This document shows positions 18,008-27,098 of a DNA stretch of 64,000 nucleotides, piece after piece (within the stretch, counting starts at the first letter, position 1; each line of letters begins with the position of its first letter). The notes beneath the pieces are model-generated. The model saw only the letters and a list, made by a program, of their open reading frames with translations. It did no database searches and had not been told where the DNA came from. Source of the DNA: Bacteroidales bacterium UBA6229 (GTDB taxonomy: Bacteria; Bacteroidota; Bacteroidia; Bacteroidales; F082); assembly GCA_002440975.1 (NCBI GenBank), contig DJWN01000025.1, positions 7,137-71,136 on the forward strand, read 5' to 3'. The position numbers and the translations under genes were made by a program.

Positions 18008-20257
18008 CTACCTAAGTTTACTGACCAAAAACTGATGTTCACTTTCATTTAAGCCGTCAGATAGTCTTAAAACATAGGATCCTGCACTCAGATCAGAAAT
18101 ATTTATGCCATTTTCTGAATCGTTTAAAACACCTGATTTCACTAGCTTTCCTAAAGTGTTATAGATGAAAAATTGCATATTTGAGGAGATAATCCCTTCA
18201 ATATGGAGCTTATCGTATGCCGGATTTGGAAATAACTTCTGGATTATACCCGTTTCTGGCAGGCCAACATAAGTCGAGGTTATTTCTATGTCGTCAATAA
18301 ACATCCCTTCTTCGGTAACGTAAACGTCGCTAACAAATCTGAAACGAAGCTGAACATAAGGGAGGCCAAGGTAATCTTCAAGATCATAAAACTTCTGTAC
18401 CCAGCTGTTTTGATTTCCGTTGAAAGTTTCCAGGATAGTCCAATTCAATCCGTTGGTAGTAACTTCCAGATACATATAATCATAATCAGTTTCCAGGTTA
18501 AACTTTGTCCAGAAAGAAAGCGTGGAGGCAGTCATATCGCTCATATCCAATGCGTTGAGCGTAGCTGTAGTTTCTGTCGAATTGGTGTAATCTCCCACAG
18601 GGCTTTCGGTTAATGAATGATTGCTCGAATAATATTCGGCAGTGCTAAGTCCCCAATCTCCAGTTAGTTCCCAATAAGGCAGCCCGTTTTCGAAATCAAT
18701 AAAGAGTGGCAGTGCCAATGGCGGAGCAGGAGTAACACTTACACTATTTGAAGGATAAGATTCTTCTCCATTTTCTTCGTAAATTGCGGTTATGTAATAG
18801 GTGTACAGTGCTAGGTTTTCCAGGCCTTCATCTAAATAGGAAGTTGCAACTGTTGAGTCAACCAAGGCATTGTCTCTGTAAATCCTGAAGTAGGCGGCAT
18901 CAATCAGTGGTGCCCATTCCAGACTAACTTTTGAATCGCCTGGAATTGCAACCAGATTGCGGGGTGGATTGAGCCTGTTGGCCATGGTAACTATTGAAGC
19001 CAGCGATGCCTGAGTGAAAATTTTTGCTTGTTCTTCGTTGTTATAACTTGGACCAATCAGGTCGTTCGAAGTGTGGATGTAAGGGCTGTGATCATCACCG
19101 TCTTCGAAAGGGAAAATACCCATATAACCGTTATTGTTAAATGAAGTATGATCGCTGTCGCCACCTACCAACATGCCTTGTTCAATAGGAAAATCAGGAA
19201 GATAAACACCTGATACCTCCATATAAAAATTAGCAAGTTCCTGAGCAGAAGGAGGATAAATCAGATCGGTGTGGATGTAACTTCCATTTTGTAGATACCC
19301 GATCATATCAAGATTGAAATAGCCATGTATATCCATTCCCTGCTGCGCAGCAGATTGTGCATAGGCCGCACTTCCGTACAAACCGTATTCTTCACCAGAA
19401 AAAGCACAGAAAATAATCGTCCGGTCGAAAGTATATTGACTTAAAATCCTTGCCATCTCGAGTACACCAGCTGTTCCGGAAGCATTATCATCGGCACCCG
19501 GAGCATCTCCGCCATTGCTGTACGAATCATAATGTCCACCACAAACAACATACTCTTCCGGGTATTTTGTGCCTGTGAGAGTTGCTATTACATTGTCGCT
19601 TGCACTCCCCGAAGGCATATTAAAATCCTGCAACTCAACAGCAAGTCCAAGTGCTTCAAATTCTTGTTTGATCCAGTTTTGAGCCTCTACACTCTGGCTT
19701 GAGTAGGCATTGCGTGTGCCATAATTCTCGAGATGCTGAATGATAGCTGTGATGTTGCTTGCATCTACTTCTTCTAACAAAGAAACAACAAAAGGATCCG
19801 GATCAAAGCTTCTTTGTGATAGTAGTTCGATGGATTTTGGCCAACTGGCAACCGTTTGGTGGATTTGCACCATACCATCATTTTTAAAAGGCTTGAGCGA
19901 GGATGTTTTGGATGCTCCAATTTGAACTACCGAAAAATGTTCATTTGAATAAAGCCTGGTAGCCGCTATTTGATTGAAGCTGAAATGAGCTTCCAAATCA
20001 TCCGGATGTCCATAGATGATGAAATAATTTTCGCCTGTTTCCCAAGCGGTTTGATCTAAAACTGTTGCCATGCGAGCTACTTGAGCTTTCGTACTGGCAA
20101 TCACAAAATCCTGACCGATATGGTGTACATTGATGGCAGGATTTTCGATATAGGATTTTAAGTCAACCTGGTTAGTAACAGGAATAAAAACTAATTCGTC
20201 AGCTATTATAGTAATGCTGAACAATAACGTCAATATGACGAGGCTAAATTTCTTCAT
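18008..20257 (-). CDS. Secreted M28 metallopeptidase with T9SS C-terminal sorting domain
   Basis: A 749-residue exported zinc exopeptidase. Order: signal peptide 1-19; prodomain to about 160; M28 catalytic domain about 165-430 with ligands H242 (GGHYDS), D256 (GADDNASG), E289/E290 (FSGEEYG), D317 (NLDMIG) and H395 (YIHTSND); fibronectin III-like domain about 433-515; jelly-roll/MAM-like domain about 520-660; C-terminal Por sorting tail about 668-749 (LFPNPAYDKL and SAGSYVLRL). It should pass SprA and be displayed or released outside, removing amino acids from peptides. It is monocistronic. Confidence 0.92.
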   Translation of the reverse strand: MKKFSLVILTLLFSITIIADELVFIPVTNQVDLKSYIENPAINVHHIGQDFVIASTKAQVARMATVLDQTAWETGENYFIIYGHPDDLEAHFSFNQIAATRLYSNEHFSVVQIGASKTSSLKPFKNDGMVQIHQTVASWPKSIELLSQRSFDPDPFVVSLLEEVDASNITAIIQHLENYGTRNAYSSQSVEAQNWIKQEFEALGLAVELQDFNMPSGSASDNVIATLTGTKYPEEYVVCGGHYDSYSNGGDAPGADDNASGTAGVLEMARILSQYTFDRTIIFCAFSGEEYGLYGSAAYAQSAAQQGMDIHGYFNLDMIGYLQNGSYIHTDLIYPPSAQELANFYMEVSGVYLPDFPIEQGMLVGGDSDHTSFNNNGYMGIFPFEDGDDHSPYIHTSNDLIGPSYNNEEQAKIFTQASLASIVTMANRLNPPRNLVAIPGDSKVSLEWAPLIDAAYFRIYRDNALVDSTVATSYLDEGLENLALYTYYITAIYEENGEESYPSNSVSVTPAPPLALPLFIDFENGLPYWELTGDWGLSTAEYYSSNHSLTESPVGDYTNSTETTATLNALDMSDMTASTLSFWTKFNLETDYDYMYLEVTTNGLNWTILETFNGNQNSWVQKFYDLEDYLGLPYVQLRFRFVSDVYVTEEGMFIDDIEITSTYVGLPETGIIQKLFPNPAYDKLHIEGIISSNMQFFIYNTLGKLVKSGVLNDSENGINISDLSAGSYVLRLSDGLNESEHQFLVSKLR

Positions 20258-20291
20258 AAGAATTTGGTTTATACATTTCGCATTTGGGCAA

Positions 20292-20299
20292 CAAAGCTA
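20292..20299 (-). promoter_or_regulatory. Probable -7 box of M28 peptidase gene
   Basis: TAGCTTTG on the minus strand fits TAnnTTTG, 34 bases before the start codon. The -33 region is weak. Confidence 0.4.
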
Positions 20300-20354
20300 A
20301 TGTTTTTTGATGAGTAAATTAACTGGTTTCGGTTACAGATATCAGCCTATCTGA

Positions 20355-21398
20355 TCATTTATTTTCAACAGTCATTTCACCTCTTATCGATTGTTGCAGC
20401 AAGCGTATTATTTTATCGTGTGGATAATTTTCTCCTATCAGATACATCAATTTGGCCAGAGCCGATTCTGTTGTAATATCATATCCACCTACCACACCAA
20501 TGCGTTGTAGTTCGAGGCTGGTTTCGTAGCGACCTAATTCAACAGAGCCTGATTTACATTGGGTTACATTAAGAATGATTAATCCTTTTTGAATTCCCTC
20601 TTTTAATGCATTAATGAACCAGGGATCGGTGGGAGCATTGCCCGATCCAAAAGTCTCCAGGATGAGTGCCTTTAAACCAGGGATTTCGAGGGTGCTTTTT
20701 ACTACTGACTCACTGATGCCTGGAAAAAGTTTCAGGATGCTCACATTGTAATCGAGTGAGCTGTGTATCTTCAGCTTTTTGAAATTTGGTTTTATGATGT
20801 TGTTTTTGTTGTATTTGATGTGGACTCCTACTTCGGCAAGCAAAGGATAATTGCCACTTACAAAGGCATTAAAATGTTCGGCATTGAATTTTGTGGTGCG
20901 ATTGCCACGCATCAAATGATTTTCGAAATAGATACTCACTTCAGGAACGATTGCCAGCTCGTCCTCTTTGGCAGCTGCAATTTCGATGGCAGCCAGAAAG
21001 TTTTCGCGGCCATCTGTCCTGATTACTCCCATCGGCAATTGTGAGCCGGTAAAAACAACTGGTTTATTCAGGTTTTCGAGCATAAAACTCAAGGCTGATG
21101 CGGTATAGGCCATGGTATCAGAGCCATGCAACACCACAAAACCATCGTAATCTTCGTAGTGTTTTTCGATCATTCGTGCCAGCTTAATCCAAAACTCCGG
21201 CTTCATATTGGAAGAATCTACCAACGAATCAAATGAATGAAAATCAATATGATACCCAAAATCCCGCAAAACCGGAAGCTGCTCGTAGATGTTGTTAAAA
21301 TTGAAAGGAGTTAATGCTCCGCTTATCGGATCCTGAGTCATGCCAATGGTTCCGCCGGTATAAATTACCAATAAAGAGGTGTTTTGTTCCTGGTTCAT
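20355..21398 (-). CDS. ansA: Type I (cytoplasmic) L-asparaginase
   Basis: Hydrolyses asparagine to aspartate and ammonia. The 347 residues lack a signal peptide, as expected for the cytoplasmic AnsA type. The first catalytic Thr is in IYTGGTIGM and the second in LHGSDTMAYTAS. VFTGSQLPMG, RTDGRENFLAAIEIA and the C-terminal VTQCKSGSVELGRYET are typical. The start overlaps the tatD stop by 4 bases, indicating translational coupling. Confidence 0.94.
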   Translation of the reverse strand: MNQEQNTSLLVIYTGGTIGMTQDPISGALTPFNFNNIYEQLPVLRDFGYHIDFHSFDSLVDSSNMKPEFWIKLARMIEKHYEDYDGFVVLHGSDTMAYTASALSFMLENLNKPVVFTGSQLPMGVIRTDGRENFLAAIEIAAAKEDELAIVPEVSIYFENHLMRGNRTTKFNAEHFNAFVSGNYPLLAEVGVHIKYNKNNIIKPNFKKLKIHSSLDYNVSILKLFPGISESVVKSTLEIPGLKALILETFGSGNAPTDPWFINALKEGIQKGLIILNVTQCKSGSVELGRYETSLELQRIGVVGGYDITTESALAKLMYLIGENYPHDKIIRLLQQSIRGEMTVENK

Positions 21399-22177
21399 TT
21401 TGTTGGAAGATTAAATAATTCGTTTGCGTTTCGTGTGGTAATTTTTGCCAGGGTATCTATATCTATTTCAAGTGTAGCAGCAAGTTTTGCAGCAGTTTCA
21501 AAGAGAAAGGCACTCTCGTTTCGCTTGCCACGATAGGGCACAGGCGGCAGAAAAGGTGCATCCGTCTCAAGGATTAGTCGTTCAACGGGCAAATGTTTCA
21601 CAACTTCGGGCAAGCTTGATTTTTTATAAGTCAAAACACCGCCAATTCCCAGGTAGAAACCCAGGTCAACAGCTTTTTTTGCTTCTTCCAGCGTTCCTGT
21701 AAAGCAATGAAGTACACCTTTTAAACTGCCATTTTGAGCTTTTTCTATTTCGGTCAGCATGTCCGGAAAAGCCTCTCTGGTATGAATAGCGACTGGTTTT
21801 TGCATTTGTTTTGCCCAATCAAATTGCATGCGAAGTGCTTCGAGTTGTTGTGTGGCAAAGCTCTTATCCCAGTAAAAGTCCAACCCGATTTCGCCGATGG
21901 CAATAAAAGTTTCTGGATGATTTTTTAATTGTTCCTCAAAATGAGAAAGTTGTTTCAGCCAATCCTCATTCACCGAGGTAGGATGCAAGCCTATCATTGG
22001 AAAGCAGTTAGCCGGAAAATCTTCACAAAGTTGCAATAAGGGTTTCACTGAATCCTGATCAATATTAGGAAGCAGAAAACGATGGATGCCCCGCGAAAGA
22101 GCTCTGTTAATCATTTCCTTGCGGTCGTGATCAAAATCTTCGAGATAGAGATGGGTATGTGTGTCGATGAATTGCAT
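21395..22177 (-). CDS. tatD: TatD-family metal-dependent hydrolase (DNase)
   Basis: A 260-residue TIM-barrel amidohydrolase-like nuclease. Metal ligands are in FIDTHTHLYL (HxH), IGEIGLDFYW (Glu), PVAIHTREA (His), VLHCFTGT (His) and LETDAPFL (Asp). The family acts on 3' ends of DNA/RNA and on D-aminoacyl-tRNA; the exact role here is open. It is followed with a 4-base overlap by ansA and preceded at 39 bases by hflX. Confidence 0.92.
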   Translation of the reverse strand: MQFIDTHTHLYLEDFDHDRKEMINRALSRGIHRFLLPNIDQDSVKPLLQLCEDFPANCFPMIGLHPTSVNEDWLKQLSHFEEQLKNHPETFIAIGEIGLDFYWDKSFATQQLEALRMQFDWAKQMQKPVAIHTREAFPDMLTEIEKAQNGSLKGVLHCFTGTLEEAKKAVDLGFYLGIGGVLTYKKSSLPEVVKHLPVERLILETDAPFLPPVPYRGKRNESAFLFETAAKLAATLEIDIDTLAKITTRNANELFNLPTK

Positions 22178-22216
22178 GAAGCAAAATTAGGACAAAATTT
22201 TGGCTGGCATGGCAGG

Positions 22217-23410
22217 TCAATACAGGAACTCATCGTAAGGATAACGGATAGCGTGCATATCACGGATTTCTTTGTAGAGCAGTGCCCTGAATTCCTGATA
22301 ATTAGTTTTGTTTTTGGCCGAAATAAAGATACAATTGTTATTTGTTCTGGAAATCCAGGAGCTTTGCAAGCGTTCCAGCGAGAGGTTATGTGCGGTTTCA
22401 GGGCTCAAATCGTCAGTCTCTTTTTCTTCCCAACTGTAGGCATCAATCTTATTGAAAACCATGATGGTCTTTTTGTTTCCGGCTCCAATTTCTGCCAGTG
22501 TTTCGTTCACTGTTTCAATCTGCGATTCAAAATCAGGATGCGAAATATCAACGATATGCAGCAGTACATCGGACTCTCTGGTTTCGTCCAAAGTGGATTT
22601 GAACGACTCAATCAGATTATGAGGTAGTTTTCGGATAAAACCAACTGTATCGGATAGTAAGAATGGCAGATTATCGACCACTACCTTGCGCACTGTGGTG
22701 TCAAGTGTTGCAAAGAGTTTGTTTTCTGCAAAAACCTCAGATTTACTCAGTAGATTCATAATGGTTGACTTACCAACATTGGTATAACCAACAAGTGCAA
22801 CACGGATGAGTTTCCCTCTGTTTTTGCGCTGAACGGCTTGTTGCACATCGATTTCTTCCAATCGTTTTTTCAAAAGACTGATTTTGTCTCTGATGATGCG
22901 TCGGTCGGTTTCAATTTCTGTTTCACCAGGGCCTCTTAAACCAATTCCTCCCCTTTGTCGTTCAAGGTGAGTCCACATGCGTGTTAACCGGGGCAGAAGA
23001 TATTGGTATTGAGCCAGCTCTACCTGAGTTTTGGCGTAAGCGGTGTGGGCACGTTTGGCAAAAATATCCAGAATCAGATTGGTACGATCGAGGATTTTTA
23101 CCTGGAGAGCTTTCTCGATATTGCGCAATTGTGACGAGCCGAGTTCATCGTCAAATACCACCAGATCAATATTTTCGACTTTTACATATTGTGCAATTTC
23201 TTCCAGTTTTCCTGTTCCAACATAAGTAGCCACATTGGGTTTATCCAGTGCCTGAATGAAACGAGCAACTGGCACACCCCCAGCTGTTTCGATTAAAAAT
23301 TCCAGTTCGTCAAGGTATTCGTCTGTTTTCTCTTTGGATTGTTGTTGCGTGGCAATAGCAACCAAAACAGCTCTTTCGACAGGTATGGCAGTAGAAATAT
23401 TTTTGGGCAT
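22217..23410 (-). CDS. hflX: Ribosome-associated GTPase HflX
   Basis: HflX splits stalled or heat-damaged 70S ribosomes. 397 residues: an N-terminal HflX domain (about 15-130), then GGIGLRGPGETEIETDRR, the coiled-coil linker, and the G domain with G1 GYTNVGKST, G3 DTVGFI and G4 NKID. It lies 6 bases after the small membrane-protein gene and is likely part of the long rng-trpS-hflX-tatD-ansA unit. The Bacteroidota form lacks a long C-terminal extension, as here. Confidence 0.95.
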   Translation of the reverse strand: MPKNISTAIPVERAVLVAIATQQQSKEKTDEYLDELEFLIETAGGVPVARFIQALDKPNVATYVGTGKLEEIAQYVKVENIDLVVFDDELGSSQLRNIEKALQVKILDRTNLILDIFAKRAHTAYAKTQVELAQYQYLLPRLTRMWTHLERQRGGIGLRGPGETEIETDRRIIRDKISLLKKRLEEIDVQQAVQRKNRGKLIRVALVGYTNVGKSTIMNLLSKSEVFAENKLFATLDTTVRKVVVDNLPFLLSDTVGFIRKLPHNLIESFKSTLDETRESDVLLHIVDISHPDFESQIETVNETLAEIGAGNKKTIMVFNKIDAYSWEEKETDDLSPETAHNLSLERLQSSWISRTNNNCIFISAKNKTNYQEFRALLYKEIRDMHAIRYPYDEFLY

Positions 23411-23416
23411 AAATCT

Positions 23417-23842
23417 TTAGTGATTTTTATCACGGTTTTTGTGATGCTTTCTTTTGATGTTTGCATCATGGCGGATGTCTCTTGACACAAAATAAACGGC
23501 AGTGACAATGACATAAAAATGTACCAGCGAATAACTTAATGCTCCGGGTTTTAGAAATACAACGAAAAGGTTAAAAGCAGCTGCTATCAGTACAATAAAA
23601 AAACCGTAACGAAAGAAATTGGATCTTTTCATTACCATAGAGAGCAAAAAAACGGCTCCGAGCAAAATGATCAATCCCCAGCGAATGATCCAATTTGGAA
23701 ACTCACTTTCAAATCCGGGATTACTGATGTATGGATACACTGTAAAAAGAAGGTAGGATACAAATCCCAGCCGCAACAGCAGGGTAACAAAACTGTTAAA
23801 TTGCGATTTCCATTTTTCGCTCATAAGCAGATTTTTTGTCAT
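23417..23842 (-). CDS. Small membrane protein of unknown function
   Basis: A 141-residue protein with about four hydrophobic segments (residues 18-38, 48-66, 72-92 and 98-116) and a basic, His/Lys/Asn-rich C-terminus. No family is recognised. The ATG at 23842 overlaps the trpS stop as ATGA, which favours translational coupling; a second ATG at 23824 (MSEKWKSQF) is a possible start giving 135 residues. It is wedged between trpS and hflX with no space on either side, so it is a genuine operon member. Confidence 0.7.
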   Translation of the reverse strand: MTKNLLMSEKWKSQFNSFVTLLLRLGFVSYLLFTVYPYISNPGFESEFPNWIIRWGLIILLGAVFLLSMVMKRSNFFRYGFFIVLIAAAFNLFVVFLKPGALSYSLVHFYVIVTAVYFVSRDIRHDANIKRKHHKNRDKNH

Positions 23843-24834
23843 AAAGGCCTGAAACCAATAATTTCCCGTACTTCCCGAATTGTTTTACGTGCACTTTCGT
23901 GTGCTTTTTCAGCACCCAGACGAGCTGCCATGCTGATTGCAGTTTCATCTCCCAGCAGGGAATTGATTTTTTCGCGTATGGGTTCTGTAAAGATAATAAT
24001 ATCTTCGGCAAGTTGTTTTTTCAGATCGCCATAGCGGATTCTACAGTTGTTGTAGGCTTCATCAAAATGTGTAACAACATCCGGTTTGGATACCACTTTT
24101 AAGAGCGAAAACAAATTTTCGATGGGTTCGGCTTTTTGCTGGTTGGGCTCCGTTGGGCCGCTATCAGTAACAGCACGCATCACCTTTTTTCGAATCACTT
24201 TTGGTTCGTCCGACAGAAAGATAGCATTGCTCTCGCCTTCTGACTTACCCATTTTTCCGCTGCCATCCAGTCCCGGAATTTTAACCAGTTGTTCACCAAA
24301 GTTAAATGCTTGAGGAATAGGGAAATAATCCTCCTTGTACATGCGATTGAAGCGACGGGCAAAAGTTCTGGACATCTCCAGATTTTGCTCCTGATCCTTA
24401 CCTACAGGTACCTTATCAGCTTTGTGGATAATGATGTCAGCAGCCATCAGGGTGGGGTAAGTAAGCAAACCGGCATTCACATTTTCGGGTTGTTTGCGGG
24501 CTTTTTCCTTAAAGGTTGTAACGCGCTCCAACTCACCCAGATAGGCATTCATGTTCAGGAAAAGATATAATTCGGCAATCTCCGGAAGATCACTTTGGAC
24601 GTATAAAGTAGCTTTTTCAGGATCAAGTCCGGCGGCCAGATATTCGGCCAACACATGCTTTACGTTACCATGCAGATCTTCAGGTTTGGGGTGTGTAGTA
24701 AGCGAGTGATAATCAGCGATAAAGAAAAAGCAATTATGCGTTTCCTGCATCTTCACAAAGTTTTTAACAGCACCAAAATAATTGCCGAGATGTAGTTTGC
24801 CTGTAGGTCGAATACCGCTTAATACTGTTTCCAT
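23839..24834 (-). CDS. trpS: Tryptophanyl-tRNA synthetase
   Basis: A class I synthetase that charges tRNA-Trp. 331 residues, normal length. The HIGH-type motif is PTGKLHLGNYFG (10-21), the KMSKS-type motif is GKMGKSEG, and the Rossmann core includes FIADYHSLTTHP. It starts 29 bases after rng ends and its stop overlaps the next gene by 4 bases. Confidence 0.97.
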   Translation of the reverse strand: METVLSGIRPTGKLHLGNYFGAVKNFVKMQETHNCFFFIADYHSLTTHPKPEDLHGNVKHVLAEYLAAGLDPEKATLYVQSDLPEIAELYLFLNMNAYLGELERVTTFKEKARKQPENVNAGLLTYPTLMAADIIIHKADKVPVGKDQEQNLEMSRTFARRFNRMYKEDYFPIPQAFNFGEQLVKIPGLDGSGKMGKSEGESNAIFLSDEPKVIRKKVMRAVTDSGPTEPNQQKAEPIENLFSLLKVVSKPDVVTHFDEAYNNCRIRYGDLKKQLAEDIIIFTEPIREKINSLLGDETAISMAARLGAEKAHESARKTIREVREIIGFRPL

Positions 24835-24863
24835 GAAGAATTTTTGCTGTCGTTTACTAGGTG

Positions 24864-26414
24864 TTAAATTTTTATTTCGTCGTTATTCAAGCTAAAGAAC
24901 TTGTATTCAAGCATGTGGTAATTTGCCATAGCTTTAACCCGAACAGTTTTTTTGTATTTCCATGCCCATTTACGTCGGATAGAGAAAACACCACGGGTGA
25001 GATAAGCATGAATAAAAGGATGAACAGCAAGAGTGATTGCTTTTTCGTTTTGATCCTGCAAGAGGTATTTCAGGTTGTTTTCTATTTCATCGGTAAAGAT
25101 GATGCTTGGCTTTATTTTTCCGGTGCCTTCGCAAACGGGACAACTTTCGAGGACCTGCACATTCATTTCAGGTCGCACACGTTGACGGGTGATCTGCACC
25201 AATCCGAACTTGCTGGGCGGCAAAATGGTATGTTTGGCATGATCGCGTGCCATCTCGTCTTTGAGCTTTTGATACAACTCGCGACGGTGTTTGGCATCGT
25301 GCATGTCGATAAAGTCAACCACGATAATACCTCCCATATCGCGTAATCGCAACTGGCGCGCTATTTCTGTGGCGGCTTCCAGATTTACTTCCAGGGCATT
25401 TTCTTCCTGGCTGTTTTCTTTGTTCACACGATGACCGCTGTTTACGTCGATCACGTGCATGGCTTCGGTATGTTCTATAATCAGATAAACACCACTGCGA
25501 ATGGTTACTGTTTTTCCGAAGAGGCCTTTGATTTGTTTATCTACACCAAAATGCTCAAAAATGGGGGCTTTCCCCTTGTAAAGCTTTACGATATCAATCT
25601 TTTGCGGAGCTATCGTCTGGATAAAATTTCTTGTTTCTTCAAACAAGGTGCCGTCATTGATGTGCACACTGTTGAAAGATTCATTGAGCAGATCGCGCAA
25701 AATGGCTGAGGTGCGGTCGAGCTCACTGATAATTTTTACAGGAGGCTTGGCATTTTGAAGTTTTTGGGTTGTTTTTTCCCATTTTTCAACCAGCGACCTG
25801 AGGTCAGCATCCAGTTCGGCAACTTTTTTGTTTTCGGCAACCGTGCGAATGATCACGCCATAATTATTAGGCTTGATGGATTGGATCAATCTTTTGAGGC
25901 GGTTGCGCTCTTCGCTGCTTCTTATTTTTTGTGAGATGGAAATCCGGCTCGAGAAAGGAACCAAAACGAGGTATCTGCCGGCGAATGAAATTTCTGACGA
26001 GATACGGGGTCCTTTGGTGGAGATGGGTTCTTTGGCGATTTGCACAAGGATTTGTGCTCCTGTTGCCAGAACCTGTGTGATTTTTCCGGTTTTTTCGATA
26101 TCAGGCTCCAGCCTGAAGTTGTCCATATTCACCTGAGCAGGTTTGCCATTGAGTGCAAGCTTGGTGTATTTATTCAAAGAACGAATCTGGGGTCCCAGAT
26201 CCAGGTAATGCAAAAAGGCATCTTTTTCGTAACCAACATCTACAAAAGCGGCGTTGAGGCCGGGCATGATTTTTTTAACACGTCCCAGATATACGTCACC
26301 TACTACGTAGTTGTTGTTAGTGCGCTCCTTATGGAGCTCCACTAATTGTTTATCTTCTAAAAGAACGATGTCCACCTCCGAAGCGCGAGAATCTATGATG
26401 AGTTCCCTGTTCAC
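24864..26414 (-). CDS. rng: Ribonuclease G/E family endoribonuclease
   Basis: A cytoplasmic endoribonuclease for rRNA 5' maturation and mRNA turnover. 516 residues: S1 domain at about 36-120 (VVGDVYLGRVKKIMPGLNAAF), RNase H-like and catalytic region with D323 (VIDVNSG) and D367 (VVDFID) as Mg ligands, and a zinc-link CPVCEGTGK near 430. It lacks the long C-terminal degradosome scaffold of E. coli RNase E, so it is RNase G-like. The start is GTG (MNRELIID). Linked to trpS by 29 bases; separated from HU and the 29-aa gene by a strong hairpin. Confidence 0.95.
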   Translation of the reverse strand: MNRELIIDSRASEVDIVLLEDKQLVELHKERTNNNYVVGDVYLGRVKKIMPGLNAAFVDVGYEKDAFLHYLDLGPQIRSLNKYTKLALNGKPAQVNMDNFRLEPDIEKTGKITQVLATGAQILVQIAKEPISTKGPRISSEISFAGRYLVLVPFSSRISISQKIRSSEERNRLKRLIQSIKPNNYGVIIRTVAENKKVAELDADLRSLVEKWEKTTQKLQNAKPPVKIISELDRTSAILRDLLNESFNSVHINDGTLFEETRNFIQTIAPQKIDIVKLYKGKAPIFEHFGVDKQIKGLFGKTVTIRSGVYLIIEHTEAMHVIDVNSGHRVNKENSQEENALEVNLEAATEIARQLRLRDMGGIIVVDFIDMHDAKHRRELYQKLKDEMARDHAKHTILPPSKFGLVQITRQRVRPEMNVQVLESCPVCEGTGKIKPSIIFTDEIENNLKYLLQDQNEKAITLAVHPFIHAYLTRGVFSIRRKWAWKYKKTVRVKAMANYHMLEYKFFSLNNDEIKI

Positions 26415-26503
26415 TTTTTATTATTTTAAATGAGTAGCTGCTAATAAACAGCCTGATTAAACGATATTTGGAGTGGAGTTCGGCACAAAAATGATAAAAT
26501 CGA

Positions 26504-26541
26504 ATAACACAATGCCGGATCAAATTCCGACATTGTGTTAT
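26504..26541 (-). terminator. Strong hairpin terminator after the HU/COX24-type unit
   Basis: Two 16-base arms (26504-26519 and 26526-26541) pair at 15 of 16 positions, with a TCAAAT loop. On the minus strand a T-rich stretch follows. It lies 22 bases past the 29-aa gene and before rng, so it probably separates two highly unequal transcription levels. Confidence 0.8.
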
Positions 26542-26563
26542 CTGTATTCATTGACATATAAAA

Positions 26564-26653
26564 CTATTTCTTTTTATGTCTGTTCTTCCTCAAACGTTTT
26601 TTGCGTTTGTGGGTAGCCATCTTGTGTCTTTTTCTTTTTTTCCCGCTTGGCAT
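26564..26653 (-). CDS. AURKAIP1/COX24-type 29-residue basic protein (ribosomal-type)
   Basis: A 29-residue protein reading MPSGKKRKRHKMATHKRKKR then LRKNRHKKK: 17 of 29 residues are Lys or Arg. This sequence class is conserved across Bacteroidota and annotated as AURKAIP1/COX24 domain, related to mitochondrial ribosomal protein mS38 and bacterial bS22. A small-subunit ribosomal role near the decoding site is inferred from those homologues. It lies 29 bases after HU on the same strand and is followed by a strong terminator. Too short for usual gene-calling thresholds. Confidence 0.88.
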   Translation of the reverse strand: MPSGKKRKRHKMATHKRKKRLRKNRHKKK

Positions 26654-26682
26654 AACAATTTATTTTAATGAATAGAACAAAA

Positions 26683-26967
26683 TTATTTTACGCTGCCTTT
26701 AACTTCATTAACGAAGGTTTTGGCAGGTTTGAAAGCAGGAATGTTGTGTGCAGGGATAATGATTGTGGTGTTTTTGGAAATGTTTCTTCCGGTCTTTTCA
26801 GCTCTTCTCTTAATAGTAAAGCTACCGAAGCCTCTCAGGTAAACATTTTCACCATTCACCATGGCATTTTTAACAACATCCATGAAGGATTCAACTACTG
26901 CCTGAACGGCTACTTTTTCAACACCTGTTTTGTTAGCAATATCTGCTACGATTTCTGCTTTTGTCAT
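26683..26967 (-). CDS. hup: HU-family DNA-binding protein
   Basis: A 94-residue histone-like nucleoid protein. It shows the N-terminal helices (MTKAEIVADIANKTGVEK), the VYLRGFGSFTIKRRAEKTGRN arm start, the IPAHNIPAFKPAK tip/return strand and a C-terminal helix. It bends and compacts DNA as a dimer. It is cotranscribed with the 29-aa COX24-type gene, which links nucleoid and ribosome components in one unit. Confidence 0.96.
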   Translation of the reverse strand: MTKAEIVADIANKTGVEKVAVQAVVESFMDVVKNAMVNGENVYLRGFGSFTIKRRAEKTGRNISKNTTIIIPAHNIPAFKPAKTFVNEVKGSVK

Positions 26968-27014
26968 ATCTTTAAAACTTTAAAAGATTAGAAATGTGAA
27001 TTTTATTTGGACGG

Positions 27015-27022
27015 CAAAGTTA
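27015..27022 (-). promoter_or_regulatory. Probable -7 box of HU promoter
   Basis: TAACTTTG on the minus strand matches TAnnTTTG. It is 47 bases before the HU start, in the divergent gap with mutY. Confidence 0.45.
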
Positions 27023-27098
27023 AAAACATTTTTCTTATAAGGAAAGGCCTTTTAACTTTTTTTTATGTCTAAACTACTCTATATAAATAAATTCGACA

